Source: Vigna angularis (taxonomy: Eukaryota; Streptophyta; Magnoliopsida; Fabales; Fabaceae). Taken from it: a DNA stretch of 64,000 nt. The stretch spans positions 10,276,888 through 10,340,887 of the forward strand of contig NC_068980.1 in the NCBI RefSeq assembly GCF_016808095.1. Direction: 5' to 3'. The notes under the pieces were generated by a model that was not told the DNA's origin, ran no database searches, and saw only the letters and a program-made list of their open reading frames with translations. Numbering within the stretch: position 1 is the stretch's first letter; each line of letters opens with the position of its first letter. Shown piece by piece: positions 37,401-49,365 of the stretch. The translations under genes and the position numbers were made by a program.

Positions 37401-38634
37401 TGGTTTCCTTTTTCTTTGATGCTTTGGCCTCATAATACCCTCCACCAGCAGCTTCATCGTCACTCTCACCAGCAGATTCTGTTTACACGTAAACAGAGTT
37501 CATAACTCAAAATGGCAACCCAGTTTCAAGAAGCCATTTCCATGCATACTTCCATCCACCAACCAGTTCAATCGTACTTCCATATGAACTTCTCAGTATG
37601 CACTTATAAGAGAAGAAAATAAAAATGGAAACGAACAAGTTTCTCGCGTAAGTTTAAATTATTTTAGCTTATATGTACGTAAAGATCAGATATTGTAAGC
37701 TAAAAAAAAACTGTCAACAATCTAATTTTAATTTATGAGAAAAGTTTAATTTAATTTACTTTTTCTTCCCTATAATTATTGAGAAATTTATCTACGCAAA
37801 TCAGAAGTCAAACAGTTGACTCCACAGGTAAAATTATCTCTATATCTCATTCTAAGCTAAACACTAACAATACATAACACTGATGCATCTAACAAGATAG
37901 CAAAACATAAACCTACAAAGATCACCAGATTTCAATGATTTCACATCCATCAACCGTCCTTGTGTTCATTTTGAACAAATTTCTTTACGAGCACTCATAT
38001 AAAGACGAGAAAATACGAAGAAAAATATGGAACGAACTCCTCCCTAACTTAAATTTTGCTTTGCATAAGCTCATGAAAACTCTTTTATATTAATTTCCTA
38101 AAAGATAAATTTATTTTTGTTTTTTGCTTCAAAGTTTATCCAAGCATTCTCTTAGCATAAAACAACTTATCTCGGATTTATGAAGAAGTAACATCTCTGA
38201 TTCACATTTTCATTCACCAAGACATCATTGCGTTTTACATAGACACAACAAATTAAAATAAAAAAGAGCAATAAAAGAGGAAGACGAGAAACCTTCTACC
38301 GTCGCAGGCGGATCTGCCGACGTACTAGCTCCAGACGCAGCAGGCCGGCGACGCATACGACGAGTGGCGGTGGTGCGCACAACGGTTTCTCTCCGCGGAG
38401 CCTGTCGATTGATTATCAATGATAAATAAATCCGGTTATGAATTTAAAAGCGAAGCGATTAGGGTTATGGTAGCGAAATGAGGAAGAGTGATGGAGTTGA
38501 AAGAAGGTGCAAACCTGGGGAGGTTCGTCGTGGTGAGGTGGAGGCTGAGAATCCTGACGGCGTTTCCATAGGTAGAGTGGGATCAACGCTACGACGAGAA
38601 ACATTGAGAGTACCGCTACGAGTAGCTCCTCCAT
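31409..38634 (-). CDS. DDRGK1: DDRGK domain-containing protein 1 (UFM1-binding protein UFBP1)
   Basis: An ER-anchored component of the UFL1 ligase complex that attaches the ubiquitin-like UFM1, linked to ER-phagy and ribosome quality control. Exons, in coding order: 38634-38515, 38401-38293, 37478-37372, 36576-36475, 36380-36222, 36060-36004, 32778-32742 and 31614-31409. They give 298 residues in one frame, the usual plant length. Residues 3-23 form the membrane anchor ([20 protein letters not shown]). A basic stretch [13 protein letters not shown] follows, then a long charged Glu/Lys/Arg-rich coiled coil, the conserved [14 protein letters not shown], a winged-helix PCI-like end and the namesake [12 protein letters not shown]. 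The tail [14 protein letters not shown] is also invariant-looking. Exon 4 ends ATGTTG before GTCAGT, a weaker donor, chosen because it alone keeps the frame. Intron 6 (32779-36003) is unusually long and repeat-filled. Confidence 0.95.
33600..33800. repeat. Tandem duplication of about 115 bases in DDRGK1 intron 6
   Basis: TTTCATGAGTAATTGGTATT with the following 27 bases occurs near 33635 and again near 33750. Between them are GAGTTGGTTTTATGAG-type repeats common in legume LTR fragments. Confidence 0.65.
34018..34829. repeat. Two-copy tandem duplication (about 380 and 430 bp) in DDRGK1 intron 6
   Basis: Units at about 34018-34400 and 34401-34829 share GAAATGTGATGTTTTATGAT, ATCACCTAGAGCAACCAAGG, ATATGGAGATGAGGAG and TATCTTTGCTTTACGTTTA in the same order. 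Unit 2 has an extra stretch (CTCACTCAAAATGTG). The unit contains a short coding-looking piece (GDEEEGQEM) of no recognised family. Confidence 0.8.
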
Positions 38635-39379
38635 TGCTGCGAATCGAGCTTTGTGTTTCCCTTCTTTCTTCTTCTATCTGGTTTCTTGCGAAATTTATTT
38701 ATGAACTCTGTTTGGGACTCTTGGAAACGACGCCGTTCCTTTCCTTTCTCTTCTACGCTTAACGATGTCGTTTCTGTCTTTGCATTTTTTAGACGGTGGT
38801 TTTATCATTACAAGTTCATATTACGGTTAATAAAAACAGAATATGTAATATGTAATAAAAATTAACTTTATTTAATGCAGAGAATATAGAATATGGTTTT
38901 ACTTTATCTTTGAATTTTTAGAACATCTTTAAAAAACTTATTAGTATATTTATCAATTTATTTTTCTAAAGTACGTTATCAACTAATATTTTAAAGACCT
39001 TTAATTATGTTGTTACAAAAAAATGTCACACCAACAAATATGATATGATAACATACATTCATGTTGTGTAATATTTTAATGTGCCAAAAGGCTCAAAATA
39101 ACATTCCACAATTAGTTATTATCTTATATTTTTCGAATGGATTCAAATAACTAAAGAAAAAAAATATAGAAGACGAATATGAAAAAGTGGTAGCTAAAAC
39201 TTTGAACTCAAATAACACAAGATAAATAAAAATGGTTGCAGAAGGAAAGAATACATACTTAAATATTTGTTGAATTTAGGAGAGAAGTAGAACAAAGTAA
39301 ATTGAGGTGTGAAAAGTTTATCCAAAGAAAAGAAAAAATATGTATTTGTTATGGGGGTTGTTCTTGGGGTTTTCTTCTT
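38635..39379. other. DDRGK1 upstream region
   Basis: The presumed promoter and leader of the minus-strand DDRGK1 gene. A pyrimidine-rich stretch lies at 38655-38760. No gene is supported. Confidence 0.45.
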
Positions 39380-39583
39380 GGATAATGATATTTTGACAAT
39401 ATTTTTTTGATAATATTTTTTTGACAACATTTTAACATTATTTACGTGTCATTCTATGATTGGTCCAAAATTATTCTACAATCAATAATAATAATCATAA
39501 ATACCAATATGGACCAATCAGAGAATAACACGTAAATGAAGTTAAAATATTATAAAAAAAATATTGTGAAAGTATCATTGTCC
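39380..39583. mobile_element. MITE-like inverted-repeat element
   Basis: The left arm (GGATAATGATATTTTGACAA onward, to TTTACGTGTCATTCTATGAT and TGGTCCA) is mirrored by the right arm (TGGACCAATCAGAGAATAAC, ACGTAAAT, to GTATCATTGTCC). The spacer is about 45 bases. The left arm has an internal duplication of its TTTTTTTGA part. Non-coding. Confidence 0.7.
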
Positions 39584-40074
39584 TTTCTTCTTCATTCCAT
39601 GAATATTACTTTCATCTGGCTATAATAATAAAAAGATAAAAATATTCTTCTTGCCGCATTACTTTACTTTTGTCGTGGATACTTCACTCTTGTCATTACT
39701 TTCAATTACACCTTAATTTTTTATCATTACGGTAAGTTTTAAGATAGAATGACGAAAAAAATCGTTATTTCGAAAGTTCGTTTAAAAAAATATTATATAT
39801 TTTATTAAAAAAATCATTAAAAATATTTATTCCAAAATATATTTTAAATTTTACAAAATTAAAATCCTATTGGAAAATATTATTCCAAAAATTTAGCAAA
39901 ACTTGTTTTAAAATTGTGGTTTCCATGGTCCACATTCATGCAACAAAAGAATGAGGATGAATTTTACATCCCTTCTCAAATTTGTTTTCATGGTTTTGTA
40001 CGAATTTGAGAATTTGAAATTGGTGAGAAGACAAATGAATTGATACGTGTAATATGTTAAAATATGAAATGATG

Positions 40075-42814
40075 CACTACAAAAAAATTGTTATTTAGCA
40101 GAGGTTTATTTTCCATTTTGCGGAGGTTTTTACCCTCCGCAAATTAATTTCCAAGGGTTTTTCAAACCCCCGCAATTAGAGTCGTCGCTATTAATTTGCG
40201 GAGGTTTTCAATGACCCCTGGTATCCAATTTATATTGCATAGGTCTTTTTGTTGAGGGTTTTAACCTCTTCTATTAGTGATTATTATTTTGTAGAGGTTT
40301 GAAACCTCCTTATTTATAAATATCCACATACATTCATAATTTCTTATTTTAATGAAATTTATTTTTTATAATAATAAATAAATAAAATATATAAAATTAT
40401 AAAGTACACAAAAATTAATCAAAAATAATTTTATTGATAATTTAAGATAAAGTACATCAATTGACAATTACAATGTAAAAGATACATAATGTTTAAGGAA
40501 TATTCAAAATTGACTAAAAGTCTAACACGATAGAAAACAACTAGACCAAGTAAAAACCCATGGAACAAAGCCACTAGAAAACATCATCTTGCTTCATATT
40601 CAACTTATTTGAAACTCGTCTTCCCATGAGCAATTCCAACAGCACCACTCCATAGCTATAGTTGTAAGGTGACGTGGGACAAGGCAATGACTCATTAGTT
40701 AGCTTCATCAAATATAAGTTTCTGTGACAAGGCAACGACATCACTCATTAATTAGCAGCCCTTCAATTACCACAACAGAAAACTCTCCAAACAATTACAG
40801 GTTCATAAATTCATCACATCAGATTGCAATGCAAAAGCGATATTGGATTTCCATGATTGTGAAAATTAGAGAAAATGACAAAAGCCAAAAATAAAAGAGA
40901 AAAATGGAAATGAGGAACACATACCAAAATAGATATAAGAGATTTGTAAAGGTGGATGCAATGGAGATGGACGCAAAGTTCTGCATCTCTACCAAACTCC
41001 ACCACACTACCTTAAATCACAAACTAACATCCTACAAACTCAAACACTATGTGTAAGAACCCTTTCATTTCACCTTATGTGATCCCTCCATGCTGTCTCT
41101 CTTCCCATTATGTTTATCCTTCTCCTGGATGACAAGAAATAAAAAAGAAAAATAAGAACAAAAAAATCCAATAACAATCAACAGTACAGTGTTATCATTC
41201 AAATTGTCACTTAGCATTAGTTACTAAGAACTTTCACACCTACAAAAAGTAGCACACCACTGAATATCCTACCATACTTTCAATATTCTAAACACTTTTT
41301 ACATGAAATAAGACTTCAACTAATGGAGAAATCAACTTATATGATGATAACTAAAATGAGAGTGAAATGCAATAGAGTAGGCAGTGGAGGTGTAATATAC
41401 CCAGGCTTGAGTTGTTGCAGTTACCAAAGTCGGAAAAAACTCAAACACTTTTCATTAATTATGAATAAATTATGAGAGCACCAATGTGTGAATAACATAG
41501 GGTTTTATGGTCAGAACAGAGAACATGGTTTTATGGTCAGAGAAATCACAACATTCACAACCACTCAATCAAATTATTCCAACTCTTCAAAAGGAGGATT
41601 CTTCAGCCATCACCCTACTTATATTATTATTATCACTGTTATCGCATTCTTTTATTCTCAAGCTAGTTGTTTCTCAAAAATTTAATTCACTACATCACCT
41701 AGAATCATTAAAATGATATATAAATTATAAAATTCAATGAAACCTACACTTCACATACTTATTATCTTACCTTCTAGCACTGAACCTTCAGGAGAACCTT
41801 TATTTGCTCATTTGCAAGCGGCTTCATTTCCTTCAGAAGTATATATGAGAAAATCCACTAAAATGTCATTTTTTTCACTTTCGTTATAATTGATTTGAGA
41901 TTCTCTACTTTTGCAAAAACCTTAGTTACCAAACTCTATTCTTTCCGAGGTTTTGCATTCACGATTCACTAACATCCATATACATAAATAACAATTCCAA
42001 GAATTGAAGGTAATTACCTCTATGAGAGTAAGCAAGAGGCGCCTAGTGGCGTCACTGATGGGCTGTTTAGCGTTGCCTAGCCTTTCAACGACAATGGAAG
42101 CGAACACATTCAATTGGAGCTTGAAGTGGTCGCCAACTCGAACGGCGGCGTAGTCGAGCGCCTGAAGCGTGCCCTGCGAGACCTTGAAGCTGCTATCCTT
42201 CAAGAGATTGAGGCATCATTTGACGAGAAAAGTGACTTAGGCAGAATTGAGGCTCCTCCTAGAAGCTTCGAGAACCTCGGGGAGGCGCTCCACACCAAGG
42301 GCTTCCTCCTCATCTCTCCTTCGTGTCCTTGGCGCGTGGGATTTCATGGGCTTCCTCCATCGCAGAGCGTTTGAATTTAGTGCGGCTGCGTGTAGACCTG
42401 AAACAATCGTTCTCGGATTCATCACCGGAAAAAGAAAGAGAGTGGAGGTGAAGAGTGAAAACTGGAAGAACAAACTCCTCTCATTGTGGAGGCGCGACAG
42501 TAGAGAGGGAGGAAAAAGAGGTTCTGGATGCAGAACTTTGTAACATGAACTGGTGTTTATGATTTTATTTGGGAGGAAGTTGTAGGGTTTTGATTTGGGA
42601 GAAGATTTGGTGAGTTTAAAATGTTGGAGGGAACTGAAAAATAGTGAGGGAAAGAAAATAAGTTAGATATAAACCTCCTAAAAAAGAACTAAAACCTCTG
42701 TTATTATTAGTTTTTACACAATTTACCAAAATTACTTTAAACTATGTCAGTTTGAGGAGGTTTTTTATAACCTCCGCAATATAACCTCCAGTAAATATTG
42801 TTTTTTTTGTAGTG
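40075..42814. mobile_element. CACTA element, 2740 bp, carrying captured CLASP exon
   Basis: The ends are CACTACAAAAAAATTG and the inverse ATTGTTTTTTTTGTAGTG, with the 3-bp duplication ATG (40072-40074 and 42815-42817). Subterminal repeats are GCGGAGGTTT on the left (40119 onward) and AACCTCCGC/AACCTCC on the right (42680-42790). No transposase is present. The interior has genic composition in its right third, where it carries a CLASP fragment in inverse orientation. It therefore moved with help from another element. Confidence 0.92.
42018..42360 (-). pseudogene. Captured 5' end of a CLASP (microtubule-associated) gene
   Basis: CLASP stabilises cortical microtubules. The minus strand starts at ATG 42360-42358 with MEEAHEIPRAKDTKER and, after a frameshift, GVERLPEVLEASRRSL. 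A stop and a shift follow, then CLNLLKDSSFKVSQGTLQAL, then GDHFKLQLNVFASIVVERLG, NAKQPISDATRRLLLTLIEV, and a GT splice donor after position 42018. This matches the first TOG domain of plant CLASP from its start codon to an exon border, with part of the intron and probably the 5' UTR included. Capture was therefore from genomic DNA, not a processed transcript. At least two frameshifts and two stops make it non-functional as CLASP. Confidence 0.88.
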
Positions 42815-42817
42815 ATG

Positions 42818-44147
42818 GACTATTCATGTTATTAAAAAAGACGAAAATGATCTCATAAAATAAGATTGTTCTTTTCAAAACATAATCAAAATTGATTCCA
42901 TTGATAGTATAATCAAGTATGAGCTTGAGAGAATCAATTTTGCATTTATAAAAGTAATAATATTTTCTAATTTATAAAAATGATTAATAATAATAATATT
43001 TTTATAATTTTAAGTAATAATTTTAATTTTATTTTAACATAATTTTTATTTTTTATATTTAATTTTATATCACATTTATATTTAAGTGAAAAATGGTAGC
43101 TATCTAATTTTATCTATTAAAATATTTTTTAATTTATTATATTATCACATCATATTCGTAAAATTTTCTTTCATCTCCTTTTAAATTCTTAAATTCAAAC
43201 AATATCAAAATTTTCTCAGTTTCCCCGGTTCATTCACTCATTTCCTCTCAAATCATCACCCAATTCAAACACTTCCTAAAAGATTTATAAAGTAATTCAA
43301 AAGTCAGTCTACTAAAAATAAATTCTCATTTTATAAATTATAGAGGTGGAGTTAAAACTTACGCAGGTGCACGAAGAAAAAACCTTAGTCTAATGAAATA
43401 TGAAAATAGTGTCGGCCCAATAATGATTTTTCAATAAAATAGTTACTAAAGACCATAATTGATATTTATTTTATTTTACAAACCAATACGAAAGATAAAG
43501 CAAACGAAAATTATGCAGTAAATATAGACAGATTAAGTATTAAACAGGTTCATTATTTTTCACAGAAATTGATTAAAAATGTAATTTAATACTTTCACAA
43601 ATTAGCTTATGTTAATTTATGAAAAAAACCTCATCCAAAAATGTTTTGGGGGAAAAAACTGTCGAGGATCATAATAATTAACTATTTTTTCTCAAAGTTT
43701 GTTAGTACTATGCTGTTATATACTAATATCAATTAAGAATATGCACTATAAATTAATTATTCAATAAAACATAAGTTAAAATATTGTTCTTCTTAAATAA
43801 CAATTATTTTCTATGATAAATCATTTTTAGTATTAAATAGAAAAATAATTATTCAAATGTAATAAATGAACTAAAAAGTGTGACAAATGAGTGTCTAATG
43901 GTTATGGAAACAGTGACAAGAATATCAATTTTCTGAAAGGTTAACTGAAAGTAATAATAGCCATGTAAAGAGTGATTTTTACATAAAAAATAAATGTAGC
44001 GATTTAGTTTTAAAAAATAGCTTAATATCTAGGAAAATACAAATTAAAAATAGAGTGCACTAAAATTATAAAAATCATGTAGTATGTAAATATATTGCAT
44101 TAGTTTTATTATATTACTGATATTAATTCCAAAACCTAACCGAGAGA
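42818..44147. other. AT-rich intergenic DNA
   Basis: No gene, repeat array or element ends were recognised between the 2.7-kb CACTA element and the albumin pseudogene. Confidence 0.5.
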
Positions 44148-44579
44148 ATGAAACACGCACCATCCTCATCGTGGCTCCTGTCTTCGTAGGGCACACATGC
44201 TGCGCCTTCAAAGGAATGAAGGAGCGACTGAGCTGTCTCGAGCAGATCAAGAAGGCGGAACTCGAGTACTGTGAGAACTACCTTATGACGAAGATCCAAG
44301 GTTGATGATGATGATGATGTTCTAAGGAGCGTGAGAACGAACGACGGCTTTAGCGAGGCGAAAGAATTATATCAGATGCTAAGGTGCTGCCAGGAAGTGA
44401 GGGGCATGAACAGCCCCAAATGCCAGTGCCAAGCGATGCAGCATATAATGGAGGGTCAAGTAGAGAAACCGGAGAAGGAGAAGCTGCAGATGGAGGAGAA
44501 GCTTTTGAACTTGTTCGTGAGTTGCAACTTTGGACCCATGGAATGCGACTTGCATTTGGACCCTGAAAGAGAAATGTAG
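44148..44579 (+). pseudogene. 2S albumin seed storage protein pseudogene
   Basis: 2S albumins are small sulfur-rich proteins of seed protein bodies, processed into two disulfide-linked chains. A secretory-signal-like stretch (TILIVAPVFVGHTCC) leads into the small-chain piece LSCLEQIKKAELEYCENYLM. An Asp run follows, then the large-chain pieces MLRCCQEVRGMNSPKCQCQ, MEEKLLNLFVSCNFGP and MECDLHLD. All eight conserved cysteines are there with normal spacing (C, C, CC, CxC, C, C). The two halves lie in different frames: a shift falls in the GATGAT repeat near 44305 that encodes the Asp run, and stop codons follow it in the first frame. The only nearby ATG is also out of frame with the signal region. 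The resemblance to soybean 2S albumin is close. The larger open frame at 44331-44579 is the large chain alone. Confidence 0.85.
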
Positions 44580-44700
44580 TAGTATCGTCAATATTCACCA
44601 ATAATGTTGGGAAACAATAAACTTGGTTTTTAAAATCATTTTATATCATTTAATTTGTTTATTTTTATTTTACTGTGAATATTCTTAAATAACTACACTA

Positions 44701-45510
44701 GTAAAAAGTTTGGATTTTGACGCCCATTATACGCCTCGGTTATACGAAAACCGAAGCGTATAATGTTATATACATCAGTCCTTATCCAAACCGTTTTGGA
44801 ACACACCTATTGCCTCGGTTCCCCGAAACCCGTGGCCTATATATGCTACTGCCTCGGTCCAACTCATAACCGAAACCTATAAGCCTGCTGGATAAGACTG
44901 CAAACTGACTAAAAAGTCTGACCACTAGCTACTGCATCGGTTCACCCAGAACCCGAAGCCTAAACGGCACCTATTGCTTCGGTTAACTTGACACCGGTGC
45001 CTATAAGCCTGCTGATGCTCAGTCTGATAAGACTGCAAAAGTGTGTGACCACTAGCTACTGCTTCGGTTCGCACAGAACCCGAAGCCTAAACTTCACCCT
45101 ATTGCTTCGGTTAGTCTGAAACCGGTGCCTATCAGCCTACTGATGCTCAGTGTCAGACTGCAACTGCAAAGTGTTTGTCCACCTGCCGCTGCCACGCCAC
45201 TAGCTACTGCCTCGGTTGGTTAGCAACCGGTGCCTAAAGGGTACCTTATTGCTTCGGTTGGCCTTCAAACCGAGGCCATAACCACCTGCTCCTGTTTAAG
45301 CACTGACGTGTAGGGTACCTTATTGCCTCGGTTGGCTTTCAAACCGAGGCCATAACCACCTGCTCCTGTCCAACTGCAGCTACGCGCCTGTTCAACTGCT
45401 GGAACGTGTAGGGCCTCGGTTAGGCACTGAACCGAGGTCGATGCCGCACATATTCTACACCGTTTATGCTTTTAACCGATGCAGTATGGGGATATGACTT
45501 CGGGTCTAGA
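44701..45510. repeat. CACTA left subterminal repeats (GCCTCGGTT family)
   Basis: More than fifteen copies of TGCCTCGGTT or TGCTTCGGTT, alternating with the inverse AACCGAGGC/AACCGGTGCC. Several form small palindromes of roughly 40-60 bases. A unit with GCCTGCTGATGCTCAGTCTG is repeated three times (about 44885-45150). In CACTA elements such motifs bind the element-coded proteins and are rich in CG methylation sites. Confidence 0.9.
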
Positions 45511-45930
45511 GGTAACCAAGGTAGTATCCAAATTTCATATTTTCGAATCGCGACAGCTTCTTCTTCTTCCTCGTACCTGTTTTTTCTTCACTTTCCTCGC
45601 CGCATAACTTCCATTGGCTCTCCTTGACTCGCCTCCCTTCGCCTTGGTGCCTCGCCGGTGTACCTCCGCCACTACTGCTGCCAGTGCTCGCGCATTCAGT
45701 GCTGCTCGTCCTCGTTGGCCGCGCCTCCGCCCTTCACCTACGCGCCACCGTTGGCCTGCCGGTGTTTCCTCCGCCACTGCTGCTTCCATTGGTACGGCGC
45801 CGGTCTCCGCCACTGCTGCTGCCAGTGCTCTCGCCTGCCGGTGCTTCCTCCGCCACTGCTGCCTCCGCCGGTACTGCCTCCAACGCTGTTTCATTCTTCC
45901 TGTCTACATTGAGGTTAGTTGATTGTGTTT
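45511..45930 (+). promoter_or_regulatory. GC-rich leader or first exon region of the CACTA element
   Basis: A sharply GC-rich block of CCGCCACTGCTGC repeats (three to four diverged copies of about 75 bases, around 45660-45880). All reading frames are open for about 100 codons because of composition, not because of a protein. A splice-donor-like GAGGTTAG lies near 45911. Its place between the terminal repeats and the transposase suits a promoter and untranslated first exon. Confidence 0.4.
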
Positions 45931-48900
45931 TTGCTGATAATAATTGTTGTTTCTTGCTCTGATAATAATTGTTGTTTCTGGAGGAGAATCAAATTGTATG
46001 TATTGGTTGAATTGATTTTTTTAATTTTGTTGGATCAAGCTCATATTGAAGCAGTATCAAACTAAGCAATGATATACGTATTAAAGTACTGTTTTAAATT
46101 TTGTTAGAAACAACTTAATGTTTAGAAGGAACGAAAATAAGTTTTCGTTTTAAATTGAGCTGATTATAACTTTCATAAAAACGAATTAAATAATAATAGA
46201 ACAAGGATGTGTTCAAGGGCCATAGGAAACAGAACATGTAGACATGATTCTAAGTTGAAACCTTGAAGAAGAGAAGAAATTGGAGTGCTCTCTTACATGT
46301 TAGTTGCTACATGCTTATCAGAAAATGTTCTGGATATTCATTTCTTTCATTTGGTAATAGATATTTCAGATTTAAACACAGATGATTCAACATCTTCAGA
46401 ACATCTACGGAATTAAGTTCATCCAAATAATCATAAAAACTATCTTTATTTCCCTATTTTATAACCAGGCCTTATCCCCTTGGAATAGATGGCAGTATAT
46501 GATGATATATATCAATCACCATGGATCTCTGTATAGCATTATCGAGAGTGATAAAAGCATTTTTGTAAAACGATGGACCAAGGAAAATCAAATTCATTGG
46601 TGTTGGAAGGAGGCAATTCCCTTTTGGATCCCCAAGAATTCAACTAATTACATAGCTAATTGATTTGATAGCTTCAAATGAGATGAAAAAAATAGTAAGA
46701 GACTGACCAGATGGCAACTTGGAAATCTGAGAAGGGAGAGACAGATTGATATTGGGATTGGGATTGTAAAAGAAAATATTAGTTGGCTTAGCTGGAATTG
46801 TAAGAATAAATAAATTAAAACAAAAGAATGGAACACAGTATATATTTTAAGGATTTGAAGTCTTTGAACTATAACATGATCAGTAATTTCAGACAGAGTT
46901 AGAGGCTATTATGACAAATCTTTGTTCAACAAATTGATAAGAAAAAACGTGATTGAGTACTTATGATTTGATTCATTTTGTTATAGAAAATGCTGGTCAT
47001 AAGCATGGCATTTGGTAGGGAAGGAAAATTATGAAAAGGGTTTGAATTGGCGGGTCTGTCAAGGAAACTCAAAAAAATATCTCATTGATGATGTTTTGGA
47101 TTTGAATACCTTTTGGATTAGGCCATGTCTTATATGTTCATTGAGATATGGAATTCGCTAAATATATTTCAACCTGTTGCAAACAAGATTAAGGCATTCA
47201 CAACCAACATAAAGGTGATGACAAATATAATTTGAAAGACAGGAACTTAGAACAGGGAAATGCGTAATCCAGGAATATCAACGACTGAAGCAACAAGGGA
47301 GGAGAAAAGGAGCAAGTCCATTCAACTTTCTGCTATTCCTCAATTAAATTTTGTTCAAAAATGCAGATATAGAAAATAAACAAGGAACATCAAAAGGAGT
47401 GAGAAATTATAATACTGAAATTGATAGGATATGTAATGTATATGTTAGGAGGAAACATATTAAAAAGTAGTTGTTAGTAGGTTGTTAGGGTGAATGAGGC
47501 TTCCTATATATAGTTGGGGGGTCTTTGTGTGCAGGGGAACATTGTCCCTTGGCTGCTCTCATACTGTATTTGTGCCCAGAATCAATAATAATAGTTCTAC
47601 GCAGTGAGCATAGGTGGTTATATGAAATGCTTATTTCCCATAGATGTACACATTAAAAATTGTTTTATAATTTTATAAAACAAATTCATAGAACCAAAAA
47701 AAGGATGAGCACTGACCAAAAAGGATCCATGAGGATTACATAGAATGGAGAAAGACATATGAAATTACTACGTCTAATAAAACTTTTAAACAAGTTTTCT
47801 AAAGCAATTATTCAAATTATATAATTTGAAAGTTATTTTTTATTTTCAAATTACCCAATTTAAAAAGTTAACATTAACTTTGAAATTGTTCTGAAAAAGA
47901 CAAAACTGGAATTTTAATATTGTTGGAGATACAGGAAATATATGAAATTGCGGTAAGAATTTGTCTGAAAGAATTAATTTTTCAGACACGGTACATTCTA
48001 ATTAATTTTTCATTAAGTTCATATGCATATGTTTATACTAACATATAAATTGGACATCAATTTTTATAAAATCAAATGTTTATTTTATACTGTTTTTTAA
48101 GAATTGGTAGTTTAATTTATTTAAGGATAATTTTTTTTTTCAATTTAATATATATATTATGGGATTATAAAAGGCATTTTACTCAACTTACTTATTTATA
48201 TGAAATCATTAAATTTACTTATTTTATTAAAAATTAGTATAAATAGTAGATGAAAATTAAAGTGTTATAACACATCTAATTAGACAAATAAATAATTTAA
48301 TATTCATACTATCAAAACGTTATTGATAAATAAGTGTTTAAAAAGATGAAATTGTTAACTTACAAACTTAATAATAATAAATCATTATTAATAAAAAATG
48401 GTAAGAATATAATAAAAGATTATTATAAGTAGGTTACAAATCAATTCGCTTCTAATTTAGTTTGAACTTGTTTAATAGACAAGTTGTCTAACCTATACCT
48501 ATATATTAGAAAATCAATCCATTCCATTCTAATATAAAACTTTTCTACATATCTTTCATCAAATAAAACTAAACAATACAACATAATATGTAACAACACC
48601 ATTCGCTTAAAATATCGTAAGTTTAGTTTAGAATAAATAACAAGAAAGAAATTTAAAAAAAAAAAAGACTTGTTGGGTTTTAGAATATTTAAATAAGGTT
48701 TGAGAAACATGTTGTAAACAAGTGAAATAAACTCAAGTATCTAAACCCTAAAGTTAATTGAAATGACATTATTTACTCTTGGTTGAATATATTGTTTGGT
48801 TGAATATATTGTTTGGTTGAATATATTACATGTTGCGTATGTAATTATTTGTTTGCTTGAATATATATTGTTGTTGTGAATTAGCCTTAGTTTCCCGTTT

Positions 48901-49009
48901 GAGATTCAATACAAAAATTATTTACTATCTCCAGATTTTTTGAACAAACATACTTTTTACAAATGAAAATAGAGGAGATGGTAATAATAATTTACAGTAT
49001 TGAATCTTG
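45931..49009. other. CACTA internal spacer
   Basis: No transposase exon is supported here; part may be a first intron. A frame at 46382-46663 has protein-like composition (WNRWQYMMIYINHHGS) but no recognised family. Around 47440-47610 is an LTR-like stretch (TGTTAGGAGGAAAC, then TATATATAG and an AATAATAATAG end) without a partner. Near 48780-48840 a 17-base unit (TTGGTTGAATATATTGT) is repeated three times. Confidence 0.45.
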
Positions 49010-49315
49010 AATTGTCCGGTTGGACAGTTTAAGAAGAGTAATAACTTTTTCATAGTTTATTATAACATATCAATTTTAATATACATTTCTTAAATTTCAC
49101 GAAAATTTGTCGGTGTGTTTTGTATTGATCTTCGGGTGCATATTTGATTGTGATTTATAATCACTTTCATTTCGTGTAACCTGAAGACCAATGCGAAATG
49201 CTGGCAAAATTTCGTGAAATATGAGATATGTTGTTTAAAATTGATATGTTTAATAAACTAAAAAAAGTGAATCTTCTTGAATGGGATAGGGTCACACCTT
49301 GAATACAAACACGAT
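49010..49315. repeat. Inverted repeat just upstream of the transposase ATG
   Basis: The left arm (about 49010-49150: ATATCAATTTTAATATAC, TTTCACGAAAATTTG, TTGATCTTCGGG) is mirrored by the right arm (about 49160-49315: CCTGAAGACCAA, CAAAATTTCGTGAAA, TTTAAAATTGATATG). The arms nearly touch, so a transcript through here could fold into a hairpin. It ends about 50 bases before the start codon at 49366. Confidence 0.7.
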
Positions 49316-49365
49316 CAAAGTGATCATTCAAGATGATTGAAATTGTGTAAACAATTTCAGTAAAG

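Noticed and set aside
45535..45962. Five overlapping open frames of 84-119 codons, both strands
   Set aside because: All frames are open because of GC-rich CCGCCACTGCTGC repeats; kept only as a possible leader region.
46382..46663. 93-codon frame in the CACTA spacer with protein-like composition
   Set aside because: No recognisable family, no splice links to the transposase, and AT-rich surroundings; not enough to call a gene.
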